A stretch of 64,000 nt of DNA. It comes from Clostridium gasigenes. Its GTDB lineage: Bacteria; Bacillota; Clostridia; Clostridiales; Clostridiaceae. The first letter of the stretch is position 1, and every line of letters starts with the position of its first letter. A program made the translations under genes and the position numbers. Where the stretch lies: contig NZ_FNJM01000008.1 of assembly GCF_900104115.1 (NCBI RefSeq), positions 1 through 64,000 on the forward strand, written 5' to 3'. Positions 17,812 through 26,096 of the stretch are shown piece by piece. The notes beneath the pieces are model-generated. The model saw nothing but the letters and a program-made list of their open reading frames with translations. It ran no database searches and was not told the DNA's origin.

Positions 17812-18720
17812 ATGAAAAAAATAATTTTAACAGGTGCAACTAGCATGCTTGGTGTGGCACTAATAAATGAATGTATTTTAAATAATACTAAAGTTATAGC
17901 GGTTACTAGACCAAATTCAAGAAATATAGATAGATTACCTAAATCAGATTTAATAACTGTAGTTGAGTGTAAGCTTGATGAAATTCATAGATTAAAAGAA
18001 CTTGAAAAAGATTCTTATGATGCTTTTTATCACTTTGGATGGGAAGCAACAGCAAGAAATGTAAGATATAGTCCAGAAATACAAAATAAAAATATAGGGT
18101 ATACACTAAATGCTGCAAGAGTTGCAAAAGAGATAGGATGTAAAATGTTTATAGGTGCTGGATCACAGGCTGAATACGGACTAGTATCAGATGTAATATC
18201 ACCAAATACACCTGTAGATCCTTTAAGTGCATATGGAGTAGCGAAATATGCCTCATGTAAGCTAAGTTCAATACTGTGTAAAGAAATTGGAATAAAACAT
18301 GTATGGACTAGAATATTTAGTGTGTATGGGCCTCATGATAATGATGGAACAATGATTTTGTCATGCTTAGAAAAATTACTAAATGGAGAGAGGCCATCAT
18401 TTACCAAATCAGAGCAACTTTGGGATTACTTATATTGCGCAGATGCTGCAAGAGCGTTTTATCTAATAGGTAAAAATGGAGTAGATCAATCTGTTTATTG
18501 CATAGGGAGTGGTGTTGCTAAACCATTATCTGAGTATATAATAAAAATGAGAGATTTAATAGATGAAAGTCTACCTCTTGGAATTGGTGATTTTGAGTAT
18601 AATGAAAATCAAATTATGCACCTATGTGCAGATATAACTTCATTAACGAGGGATACTGGATTTAAACCTATGTATTCATTTGAAGAGGGGATTAAAAAAA
18701 CAATAGAGAGTATGATATAA
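17812..18720 (+). CDS. NAD(P)-dependent SDR sugar reductase/epimerase
   Basis: This 302-residue extended SDR has the nucleotide motif TGATSMLG (residues 6-13), GAGSQAEYG and the catalytic YGVAK. It is short for an epimerase but normal for CDP-sugar reductases such as RfbJ or for branched-sugar ketoreductases. In this cassette it most likely reduces the ketone left by the ThDP enzyme on the branch, or the C4 keto group. I cannot separate these from sequence. GGTGGG precedes the ATG by about seven bases. Confidence 0.8.
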   Translation: MKKIILTGATSMLGVALINECILNNTKVIAVTRPNSRNIDRLPKSDLITVVECKLDEIHRLKELEKDSYDAFYHFGWEATARNVRYSPEIQNKNIGYTLNAARVAKEIGCKMFIGAGSQAEYGLVSDVISPNTPVDPLSAYGVAKYASCKLSSILCKEIGIKHVWTRIFSVYGPHDNDGTMILSCLEKLLNGERPSFTKSEQLWDYLYCADAARAFYLIGKNGVDQSVYCIGSGVAKPLSEYIIKMRDLIDESLPLGIGDFEYNENQIMHLCADITSLTRDTGFKPMYSFEEGIKKTIESMI

Positions 18721-18743
18721 ATTTTTAGCAAAGGATAAAATTA

Positions 18744-18956
18744 ATGAAGACATCTCCTGTTAGAAAACTAATTCCTTTTGCTAATATGGCTATAGATAGA
18801 GGTATGAAGGTATATTACTTAAATATTGGTCAACCTGATATTGAAATTCTAAGAGGGTATTTTGAAGCAATAAAGGGCTATGACAAAAAGGTGCTAGGAT
18901 ATGCAGCTTCTCAAGGAACACCAGAGTTAATAGATAAGAAAAAATGTTGGGGATAA
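18744..18956 (+). pseudogene. N-terminal stub of a class I aminotransferase
   Basis: Seventy residues match the start of PLP aspartate/aromatic aminotransferases: SPVRKLIPFANMAIDRG, then YYLNIGQPDIE and YAASQGTPELI. The frame ends at TAA 18954-18956 after KKKCWG, losing the whole PLP domain and lysine. A ribosome site (AAAGGAT) remains, so a short peptide may still be made. It looks like a deletion relic between the SDR gene and rfbH, suggesting the ancestral cassette also carried an aminotransferase. Confidence 0.8.
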
Positions 18957-18980
18957 TTTCAAATAGTAACAGGAGGAAGG

Positions 18981-20306
18981 ATGATGAGAATGAGAAATGA
19001 AAATGAAATAAGAGAAGACATACTTAAAATGGTAGTTGAATTATATAATGTTAGAGAGATAGAAAAGAAATTTATACCAGGAGAAAGTAAAGTTAATTAT
19101 GCTGGTAGAGTTTTTGACGAAAAAGAAATGGTTGCAGTTGTAGATTCTGCTTTAGATTTTTGGTTAACATTAGGGAAAAAAGGTAAAGAGTTTTGTGAAA
19201 AGTTCTCGAGCTATTTAGGCATGAAGAACTGTTTAGTTACAAATTCAGGTTCATCATCAAACTTAGTAGCAGTATCAGCGCTATGTTCACCAACAATAAA
19301 GAATCCAATGAAGCCAGGGGATGAAGTAATAACAACAGCAATGACTTTCCCAACAACTTTAAACCCAATTATACAAAATAGATTAATACCAGTATTCATA
19401 GATATTGAAGAAGATACTTATAATATAGATGCAGCTAAAATAGAAGCTGCAATTACAGATAAGACAAGAGCAATAATATTTGCACATACGCTTGGAAACC
19501 CAGCAGAAATGGATAAGATAATGGCTATTGCAAAGAAGCATAATTTATATGTGATTGAAGATACTTGTGATGCATTAGATTCTAAATATGATGGAGAATA
19601 TTGTGGGACATATGGAGATTTTTCAACATATAGTTTTTATGCAGCTCATCATATGACTATGGGAGAAGGTGGCGCAGTTTGTACTAATTCAATGGAATTA
19701 TACAAGGCAGCGCTTTCAATAAGAGATTGGGGAAGAGCATGCTTCTGTCAAACAGGAGAAGCAGATCAGGCTGGTGCATGTAAAAACAGATTTAACTTTA
19801 AATTTGAAGGGTTACCAGACGGATATGATCATAAATATGTTTACAATAATATAGGATACAATCTAAAGCCATTAGATTTACAATGTGCAATGGGAGTAGA
19901 ACAAATAGATAAATTACCTATGTTCTCAGAAAAAAGAAAGCATAACTTTGATGTGTTATATAATTGCTTTAAGAAATATGAAGATAAATTTATATTACCA
20001 AGAGCACTTCTAAAAGCAGAACCATCATGGTTTGCAATTCCACTAACAGTAAGAGCAAATGCAGGATTTACTAAGAAGGATTTTGTAACATTCTTAGAAG
20101 ATAAGAAAATAGAAACAAGAATGTTATTTGCAGGGAATATATTAAGACAACCAGGATATAAAAACATAGAACATAAGGTTGTTGGAGATTTGAAAAATAC
20201 AGATCAAGTTGTTGAAAGAACATTCTTCTTAGGAGTATATCCAGGAATGACAGAAGAAAAGCTTGAATATATAACAACACAAGTAGATGCTTTTTTTAGT
20301 AATTAG
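18981..20306 (+). CDS. rfbH: CDP-4-keto-6-deoxyglucose 3-dehydratase (E1)
   Basis: RfbH (DdhC/E1) removes the C3 hydroxyl using PMP and a [2Fe-2S] cluster. The usual PLP lysine is replaced by His, seen here as YAAHHMTMGEGG (H223/H224). Cluster cysteines C196, C254, C256 and C267 give spacing X57, X1, X10; the classical E1 pattern ends in X7, so a three-residue insertion lies before the last Cys. AGGAGG precedes the start; ATG 18984 is an alternative. The partner reductase (RfbI/DdhD, E3) is not in the window. Its 441 residues fit the family. Confidence 0.93.
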   Translation: MMRMRNENEIREDILKMVVELYNVREIEKKFIPGESKVNYAGRVFDEKEMVAVVDSALDFWLTLGKKGKEFCEKFSSYLGMKNCLVTNSGSSSNLVAVSALCSPTIKNPMKPGDEVITTAMTFPTTLNPIIQNRLIPVFIDIEEDTYNIDAAKIEAAITDKTRAIIFAHTLGNPAEMDKIMAIAKKHNLYVIEDTCDALDSKYDGEYCGTYGDFSTYSFYAAHHMTMGEGGAVCTNSMELYKAALSIRDWGRACFCQTGEADQAGACKNRFNFKFEGLPDGYDHKYVYNNIGYNLKPLDLQCAMGVEQIDKLPMFSEKRKHNFDVLYNCFKKYEDKFILPRALLKAEPSWFAIPLTVRANAGFTKKDFVTFLEDKKIETRMLFAGNILRQPGYKNIEHKVVGDLKNTDQVVERTFFLGVYPGMTEEKLEYITTQVDAFFSN

Positions 20307-20346
20307 TTAATGAATATGTTATATAATTTTAAGGAGGAGAAATAAT

Positions 20347-20526
20347 ATGGATATTGGAAGAATATCAATGAATATGAGTCAAAATAATCTTAAGAATGCA
20401 GTTAGTCTTTCTGTAATGAAATTACAACTGAATACTAATAGTGAAATGGAAGTGGGAATGAAGCAAATGATGAAAATCATGGCTGTAGATAATAGTAAGG
20501 GGAATATTATTGATATAAAATCTTAA
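20347..20526 (+). CDS. YjfB-family putative motility protein
   Basis: This gene encodes 59 residues after a strong AAGGAGGAG site. The N-terminal DIGRISMNMSQNNLKNAVS and VMKLQLNT segment, the central run of Met residues and the terminal GNIIDI match the YjfB motility family, small proteins found in flagellar regulons of Firmicutes. The function is unknown. It is immediately followed by a strong terminator overlapping its stop codon, and precedes a flagellin gene. Confidence 0.8.
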   Translation: MDIGRISMNMSQNNLKNAVSLSVMKLQLNTNSEMEVGMKQMMKIMAVDNSKGNIIDIKS

Positions 20527-20552
20527 AAAAATGGCTTTTGCCATTTTTTTTT
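20525..20552 (+). terminator. Intrinsic terminator of the CDP-sugar cassette
   Basis: A 10-bp stem (AAAAAATGGC with GCCATTTTTT) with a TTTT loop ends in nine T. It begins at the last base of the YjfB-family stop codon and closes the cassette from 10133 onward. Confidence 0.88.
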
Positions 20553-21041
20553 GTATATTATATTAAATGAAGGAATAGAGGAATTAGTGGATATTTTAAA
20601 GCGAAATTATAAAGGATACCTATTTTCAGAAGAGGGGACAATAAGAATTTTTATCTTTAATGTTTTATAATTATAAAAGAAAAATAATATCAAAACATGG
20701 TGAAGTTATAGTGAAGTAAAGAAGAATCAATAGCATAAATTAACATAGAATTTGAATAAATATAGTTGTGACTTAGGGAAAAGGGAATAATATATAATTG
20801 GGCAATTTAAATATGTATTAAGATTTATAGGAACTGGACGATATAATATATAAGTAAGGAATCTGCAAATAAATATCTAATTAGTATTTTTATCTTTTTT
20901 ATACTTACGCTACAAGTAAATGACAGCTAGTGTAGATAGTATTAACTGCCTTAAATTTATGGTTTAGTACAAAAAAGCCTAAGAATCTTTGTATAGTTAT
21001 TTATTTTATGATGCCTAAGTAGTTATAGGAGTGATAGTTTT
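20553..21041 (+). other. Flagellin leader and upstream noncoding region
   Basis: This gap of 489 bp has no convincing gene; short frames lack ribosome sites. It holds the sigma-28-like promoter at 20819-20844. If that promoter is used, the flagellin mRNA has a leader of nearly 190 nt, long enough for post-transcriptional control. A weak CTACA/TGTAG pair lies around 20910-20936. The only GGA near the start is the ribosome site itself (TATAGGAG), a possible CsrA target by analogy with hag of Bacillus; no csrA or fliW is in the window. Confidence 0.5.
20819..20844 (+). promoter_or_regulatory. Sigma-28 (FliA)-type flagellin promoter
   Basis: TAAG at 20819-20822, 14-bp spacer, GACGATAT at 20837-20844. 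Same spacing as the motifs at 273-298 and 9694-9719. The -10 element differs from GCCGATAA at two positions. It lies 197 bp before the flagellin start at 21042. Confidence 0.65.
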
Positions 21042-21905
21042 ATGAGATTACATCAAAATATGGATTCGTTAAATGTATATCAAAATTATAAGAAAAATTT
21101 AAATGTTCAAGCTGGAATTCTTAATAGAATATCAACTGGGCAAAAAATTAATAGTGCAAAGGATAATCCAAATAAACTTGGACAAAGTGAAAATTTTAGA
21201 ATGCAAATTAGAGGATTACAATCAGCATCAAAAAATCTTCAAGATGGAGTTTCTATGATGCAAGCGACAGATGGCGCTTTAGAAACTGTAAGTAATTCTT
21301 TGGTTAGAATGAAGGAACTTACTGTTCAAGCTAGTAATGGGATTAATAATGTTGAAGATTTAAAAGTTATTCAATTAGAAATTGATCAATTGAAAAAAAA
21401 TATTGATTATACTGCTACAAATTCTAATTTTAATGGAGTTAACTTAATAAGTAATAAATTTGTTAGTAATAATGATAAACCAGAGTATAAAACATCTATG
21501 ATAGGGGCTAATGCTAAAGAGGATATTAAAATACCTATGGTTAATGTAACTACGGATGCATTAAGAGATAAAGATGGGAATAATCCCTTAAGTGAAGTTG
21601 ATGTTACTAAAGTTGAAAATATTAATAAAAATTTATCGTCTATTGATGAAGCTATAGATAATGTTAATAGAGTTAGAAGTAGGTATGGATCTATTCAAAA
21701 TAGAATGGAAAGTACTGCAAATAATTTAAGTGGTAGTATGGCTAGTTTAGAAAAAGCTGATAGTAGTATAAGAGATTCGGATATTGCTTTAGAAATGACT
21801 GATTATGCAAGAACTTCAATTTTACATGAAACTTCAACAGCTTTGCTTGCTCAAACAAATAGATTCCCATCAGATATATTAAGCATTTTAGAAAGAGTTA
21901 AATAG
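21042..21905 (+). CDS. Short divergent flagellin
   Basis: A 287-residue flagellin with N-terminal D0/D1 (NMDSLNVYQNY, RISTGQKINSAKDNP, MQATDGALETV) and C-terminal D1/D0 (about 190-287), and almost no variable domain. Its last residues, AQTNRFPSDILSILERVK, depart from the consensus [12 protein letters not shown] seen at 1-162, so it may be a minor or specialised filament subunit. Ser/Thr in the middle (about 150-200) could be glycosylation sites. ATG follows TATAGGAGTGATAG. It is the parent-type sequence of the relic at 9761-10065. It is expressed alone, between a promoter and a terminator. Confidence 0.9.
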   Translation: MRLHQNMDSLNVYQNYKKNLNVQAGILNRISTGQKINSAKDNPNKLGQSENFRMQIRGLQSASKNLQDGVSMMQATDGALETVSNSLVRMKELTVQASNGINNVEDLKVIQLEIDQLKKNIDYTATNSNFNGVNLISNKFVSNNDKPEYKTSMIGANAKEDIKIPMVNVTTDALRDKDGNNPLSEVDVTKVENINKNLSSIDEAIDNVNRVRSRYGSIQNRMESTANNLSGSMASLEKADSSIRDSDIALEMTDYARTSILHETSTALLAQTNRFPSDILSILERVK

Positions 21906-21956
21906 AAATTGTTTTAGTAAATATAACAGTAAAAGTATATATTTAAGTATAAAGAA

Positions 21957-21988
21957 GAACTTGCCAATAAAAATTGGCAGGTTTTTTT
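21957..21988 (+). terminator. Intrinsic terminator after flagellin
   Basis: CTTGCCAAT and ATTGGCAGG form a 9-bp stem with one G-T pair and an AAAA loop, followed by seven T. Confidence 0.85.
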
Positions 21989-22386
21989 GAATTTATGGAT
22001 AAAAATCCTTTACCACAATAATTTCAAAATGTAAAGTCCTTATTTAAATGGAAAACTATAATTCGACATTTTTAATAATATATTCGCGTGAAAAATTAAT
22101 CTAATACAATAAAATAGAATAAAATTATTTGCAAAATAATAAAATTAATATGTTTAATCTATTATATGGAAAAAATAGTAGGTTAAAGGAGGAAATAGCT
22201 AGAATATATAAGCGAAATATAAAAAAAACAAGCAAATATTATTATAAAAAAATTAAAAAAAGTTTAATATAAAAGTTAATGTATTTCAAAAAAGGACTAT
22301 GAAAAAGAAGCCGGTTATCATATAATGTTCTATATGATAACAATTTGACGAATTAATATAAAAAGATTGTAGAGGAGAGAAGAACA
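21989..22386 (+). other. Leader region of the flagellar operon
   Basis: About 400 bp of very AT-rich sequence without a gene. It must hold the promoter of the flgB operon but I find no convincing sigma-28 motif; a TTGACG lies at 22345-22350 without a good -10. It contains a perfect inverted repeat at 22314-22341 and an isolated ribosome-site-like AAAGGAGGAAA at 22185-22195 with no start codon after it. No c-di-GMP riboswitch core was seen. Confidence 0.5.
22314..22341 (+). repeat. Perfect 11-bp inverted repeat upstream of flgB
   Basis: GTTATCATATA at 22314-22324 and TATATGATAAC at 22331-22341 flank a 6-nt centre (ATGTTC). No T tract follows, so it is not a terminator. It lies 45 bp before the flgB start, overlapping the likely promoter/leader, and is a candidate operator or 5' stem-loop. 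Confidence 0.6.
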
Positions 22387-22779
22387 TTGGATATAAGCAA
22401 TAATGAAACCTATAGCTTGATTAAACAGGGGCTTAAAGCGTCAACTTTAAGAGGAAAAGTTATAGCAAATAATATGGCAAACATAAATACAAAAGAATAT
22501 AAAAAATCATATGTAACTTTTGAAGAGAATTTTAAAAATGAAAAAGAAAACTTTGAGTTAAAACAAACTAAGCCTGGTCATATAAAAGATGATAATGAGT
22601 TAGGAAGTATATCTATAAAACAAGATAAAAGTACTAGTATGAGAACTGATGGAAATAACGTAGATTTAGATTTGGAAAAAGTAAATCAAGCTTCAAATAC
22701 ACTTATGTATAATGCTTTAATTACTCAGGCTAATGGGAAGTTAAATTCTATGAAAAATATAATAGCAGGTGGGAGGTAA
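22387..22779 (+). CDS. flgB: Flagellar basal-body rod protein FlgB
   Basis: First gene of the flagellar operon; FlgB forms the proximal rod next to FliE. Its 130 residues include the rod-family N-terminal motif IANNMANINTKEYKK and the C-terminal heptad region ending MKNIIAGGR. The start is TTG 22387, eight bases after AGAGGAGAG; no ATG lies nearby in frame. The TTG may limit translation of the first cistron. Confidence 0.93.
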   Translation: MDISNNETYSLIKQGLKASTLRGKVIANNMANINTKEYKKSYVTFEENFKNEKENFELKQTKPGHIKDDNELGSISIKQDKSTSMRTDGNNVDLDLEKVNQASNTLMYNALITQANGKLNSMKNIIAGGR

Positions 22780-22785
22780 ATAATA

Positions 22786-23190
22786 ATGAGTATGTTTAAT
22801 TCTATGAGAATTAGTGCAAGTGGTCTTTCAGCAGAGCGGTTAAGAATGGATACAATAACATCTAATATGTCTAATGCAACAACTACAAGAGGAAAAGATG
22901 GAAAACCTTATGTTAGAAAAGTAGCTGTTTTTCAAGAATCATTAGATAATGAAAAAGGATTAAATGGAGTTAAAGCAGTTGGAATACTTGAGGACAAGTC
23001 TCCTTTAAGAACTGTTTTTGATCCAAGTCATCCAGATGCTAATAAAGAAGGTTATGTAACAATGCCAAATGTTAATGTTTTAAATGAAATGGCAGATATG
23101 ATATCGGCTTCAAGATCTTATGAAGCTAATGTTGATACCTTAAATGCTAGTAAAAGCATGTTTATGAAATCATTAGAAATTGGAAGGTAG
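22786..23190 (+). CDS. flgC: Flagellar basal-body rod protein FlgC
   Basis: A proximal rod subunit of 134 residues. It opens with [20 protein letters not shown], keeps [12 protein letters not shown], and ends with the family's [21 protein letters not shown]. It starts six bases after flgB, with GGGAGG overlapping the flgB end. Confidence 0.95.
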   Translation: MSMFNSMRISASGLSAERLRMDTITSNMSNATTTRGKDGKPYVRKVAVFQESLDNEKGLNGVKAVGILEDKSPLRTVFDPSHPDANKEGYVTMPNVNVLNEMADMISASRSYEANVDTLNASKSMFMKSLEIGR

Positions 23191-23201
23191 GAGTTGTAAA
23201 T

Positions 23202-23495
23202 ATGAAAATTAATGAATTTGTACCAAGTGAAGCTATATTTAATAATCCTTTAAAGAATGATAAACAATCAAGTGGGGTAAGTTTTGATAGCTTTTTCAAA
23301 GAGAGCTTAGATAAAGTAAATGATAAACAAGTTATAGCTGATGAATTAACTAAAGGGCTTGCATCAGGACAAGATGTAGATATAAATGATGTTATGTTAG
23401 CTGGTGAAGAGGCGAAAATATCTCTTCAATTAGCAGTTCAAATTAGAAATAAAGTAGTAGAGGCAGTACAAGAACTAACGAGAATGCAGCTATAG
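23202..23495 (+). CDS. fliE: Flagellar hook-basal body protein FliE
   Basis: FliE links the MS ring to the rod. The 97-residue protein has the FliE core SFDSFFKESLDKVNDKQ and the C-terminal DVMLAGEEAKISLQLAVQIRNK with EIxRMQL-like end (here ELTRMQL). Usual length and usual place after flgC. Confidence 0.93.
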   Translation: MKINEFVPSEAIFNNPLKNDKQSSGVSFDSFFKESLDKVNDKQVIADELTKGLASGQDVDINDVMLAGEEAKISLQLAVQIRNKVVEAVQELTRMQL

Positions 23496-23515
23496 TGTAA
23501 GGAGATTGAGTGTAG

Positions 23516-25075
23516 ATGGATAAGCTTAAAGAAGGCTTCAAGAAACTTTGGACAGGATTTAAAGCTTTAGGCAAAGGTGTAAAAATTGCGATTGTTATAG
23601 CATTAGTTACATTAATTATTGCTATAATATCAATGTTTTTTTATTCGGCCAATAATAAATATAAAATTCTATTTTCAGGGCTTGAGCCAAGTGACGCACA
23701 GCTTGTTACAAGTAAGCTAAAAGAAAAGAAAGTAGACATGAAAATAGAAGGCGAAGCAATAATGGTGCCAAAAGACAATGTAGATGAGTTAAGATTAGAA
23801 ATTGCTCCAGAGTTATCTACAGGAAGTAAGGGCTTTGAACTTATGGATGGTAGTAGTTCTTTTGGAATGACTGATGAGGAATTTAAAATTAAGAAGCTTA
23901 GGATGCAACAAGGGGAATTGGAAAAAACTATAAGAAGTTTTTCTCAAGTTGATAATGTAAGAGTACATATAACTCCTTCAAAGGATTCTGTATTTGTAGA
24001 AGATAAGGAGCCAGGAAAAGCAGCAGTTTATTTAAAACTTGTGGCTGGGAATGATCTATCTATGGAACAAGTTAGCTCAATTGTAGCTTTAGTTTCTGGA
24101 AGTACAGAAAATATACCTAAGGAAAATATAGAAGTTGTTGATGATAAGATGAATTTACTAACTAAGGGTTTAAATAATAAGGATGGAAGTATTGTTAGTT
24201 CTGATGAAATTGAAAAACAGAATTTATTAGAACAAAAATATGAAAAGACTCTTGAAAAATCAATACTTGACCTATTGCAACCTGTTGTAGGAAAGAAAAT
24301 AACTACAAAGGTAAATGTAGACTTAGATTTTGATTCAAAGCAAGAAACAAAAACAGTAATTGACCCAAATAAAGTTATAGTAAGTCAACAAACTTTAAAA
24401 GAAATTAATGGAACAAATGATGGACAAGCAACAGAAAGTCCTGTAGATAATAATATGGGAAATACTATAGCGGATAAAAATACAACTTCCAAATCTTCAA
24501 AGGAAGATCAAAAAACTAATTATGAAAGTGGAAAAATAGAAAGTAAGGTAATTAGTGCGCCAGGGGAAGTTAAAAGATTAACAGCAACAGTATTTATAGA
24601 TGGGGATTTAGATCCGAATTTGCAAAAAGCAATTGAAAAATCAGTGGGAACGGCTATAGGATTTAACCTTGAAAGAGGAGATGCTATTACTATTGAAGGT
24701 ATAAACTTTGATCCGCTTGCAAAAGATGATGCAGCTGCTGCAGCTATGGATGAAATGTTAAAGGCAGAACAAAGAAATAAAATTATTACATACGTTGTTA
24801 TAGGATTACTTGGTTTAGGAATAATTATTACGATTATAGTAGTTCTACTTAAAAAGAGAAGAAAAAATGCTGAAGTCAAAGAAGAAGGGAATTTATTAGA
24901 TGTGGTTATTGAGGATAGAATATCTAAAAATATACAAGAACCATTAACTCCAATAGATTTTGGTGATAATAGTCCTAAGACACAGCTCGAAGAAGAAATT
25001 AAAAAATATGCACAAGATAAACCAGAACAAGTAGTAGACATTGTTAAGTCTTGGTTATCTGAAAATGAGAGGTGA
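23516..25075 (+). CDS. fliF: Flagellar MS-ring protein FliF
   Basis: FliF builds the MS ring in the cytoplasmic membrane. The 519 residues have a first membrane helix at about 22-44 (IAIVIALVTLIIAII), the YscJ/FliF periplasmic domain (YKILFSGLEPSDAQ onward), a low-complexity linker around 290-345 and a second helix at about 423-445 (IITYVVIGLLGLGIIITI). The C-terminal tail, from about 480 (PEQVVDIVKSWLSENE), is the FliG-binding segment. Confidence 0.95.
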   Translation: MDKLKEGFKKLWTGFKALGKGVKIAIVIALVTLIIAIISMFFYSANNKYKILFSGLEPSDAQLVTSKLKEKKVDMKIEGEAIMVPKDNVDELRLEIAPELSTGSKGFELMDGSSSFGMTDEEFKIKKLRMQQGELEKTIRSFSQVDNVRVHITPSKDSVFVEDKEPGKAAVYLKLVAGNDLSMEQVSSIVALVSGSTENIPKENIEVVDDKMNLLTKGLNNKDGSIVSSDEIEKQNLLEQKYEKTLEKSILDLLQPVVGKKITTKVNVDLDFDSKQETKTVIDPNKVIVSQQTLKEINGTNDGQATESPVDNNMGNTIADKNTTSKSSKEDQKTNYESGKIESKVISAPGEVKRLTATVFIDGDLDPNLQKAIEKSVGTAIGFNLERGDAITIEGINFDPLAKDDAAAAAMDEMLKAEQRNKIITYVVIGLLGLGIIITIIVVLLKKRRKNAEVKEEGNLLDVVIEDRISKNIQEPLTPIDFGDNSPKTQLEEEIKKYAQDKPEQVVDIVKSWLSENER

Positions 25076-25079
25076 TGAA

Positions 25080-26096
25080 ATGGCAAGAGACATAAATAAA
25101 TTAAATGGAATACAAAAAGTAGCTATACTGTTTATAACTCTTGGACCAGAAGCATCTTCAGGTATATTAAAGAAGCTTCCAGAAAGTGAAATACAAAAAA
25201 TTACTTATGAAATTGCAAATATAGCTTCAGTTTCTTCAGAGCAAAGAGAAAATATATTAAATGAGTTCTTAGAAACAAATAAAGCTAAAGACTATATTGT
25301 TGAAGGCGGAATGGATTATGCAAGAGCATTACTTTCAAAGGCTTTAGGACCTCAAAAAGCAAGTGAAATACTTAGTAGGGTATCAGAAGCAAACCAACAA
25401 TATAGACCATTTGCAATAGCAAGAAAGGCAGATGCTAGCCAACTGTTAAATGTTCTTAACTATGAGCATCCACAAACTATAGCTTTAATATTATGTTATC
25501 TTCAACCAGATAAAGCAGCTCAGGTTTTAGCAGATCTGCCAGAAGAGGTTCAAAGTGATGTGGCTTTAAGGATTGCTACTATGAGCAATACATCGCCAAT
25601 GGTAATTAAAGAAATTGAAAAAGTACTAAATAATAAATTGTTTAGTGTTTTAAGAACTGAGATGACAACTCTTGGTGGCGTAGAAACACTTGTAGATATA
25701 CTAAATCAAGTTGATAGAACTACAGAGAAGAATATTACAGAAGGCTTAGAAAGAGAAGATGAGGTCCTTGCTGAAAAAATTAGAAATTCAATGTTTGTAT
25801 TTGAAGATATTATTACTCTTGATGATGTTTCAATTCAAAGACTTCTTAGAGAAGTTGAAGTTAAAGAACTTGCGCTTGCACTTAAGGGATGTTCTGAAGA
25901 TGTGGCAAATGTTATTTACAAGAACCAATCTAAGAGAGCTGCAGCTTCATTAAAGGAAGATATGGAATTCCTTGGACCTGTAAGATTAATGGATGTGGAA
26001 AAATCACAACAAAAAATTGTTTCTATAATTAGAAGATTAGAAGAAGCAGGAGAAATAATTGTCTCAAGAGGTGGGGAAGATGCAATCATCATATAA
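25080..26096 (+). CDS. fliG: Flagellar motor switch protein FliG
   Basis: The rotor torque protein, 338 residues with N, middle and C domains. ALILCYLQPDKAAQVLADLP holds the middle-domain motif, and the C-terminal LDDVSIQRLLREVEVKELALAL carries the charged residues facing MotA. I chose ATG 25080, nine bases after GAGAGG. An in-frame ATG at 25041 lies within fliF without a ribosome site. It overlaps fliH by 17 bp. Confidence 0.95.
   Translation: MARDINKLNGIQKVAILFITLGPEASSGILKKLPESEIQKITYEIANIASVSSEQRENILNEFLETNKAKDYIVEGGMDYARALLSKALGPQKASEILSRVSEANQQYRPFAIARKADASQLLNVLNYEHPQTIALILCYLQPDKAAQVLADLPEEVQSDVALRIATMSNTSPMVIKEIEKVLNNKLFSVLRTEMTTLGGVETLVDILNQVDRTTEKNITEGLEREDEVLAEKIRNSMFVFEDIITLDDVSIQRLLREVEVKELALALKGCSEDVANVIYKNQSKRAAASLKEDMEFLGPVRLMDVEKSQQKIVSIIRRLEEAGEIIVSRGGEDAIII

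Noticed and set aside
22185..22260. A small gene after the AAAGGAGGAAA sequence
   Set aside because: No ATG, GTG or TTG follows at a usable distance in the open frame, and the frame is Lys/Ile low complexity.
24520..25086. 188-codon open frame on the minus strand opposite fliF
   Set aside because: It lies wholly antisense to a clear fliF, has no ribosome site and its Ser/Ile-rich product is typical of shadow frames.
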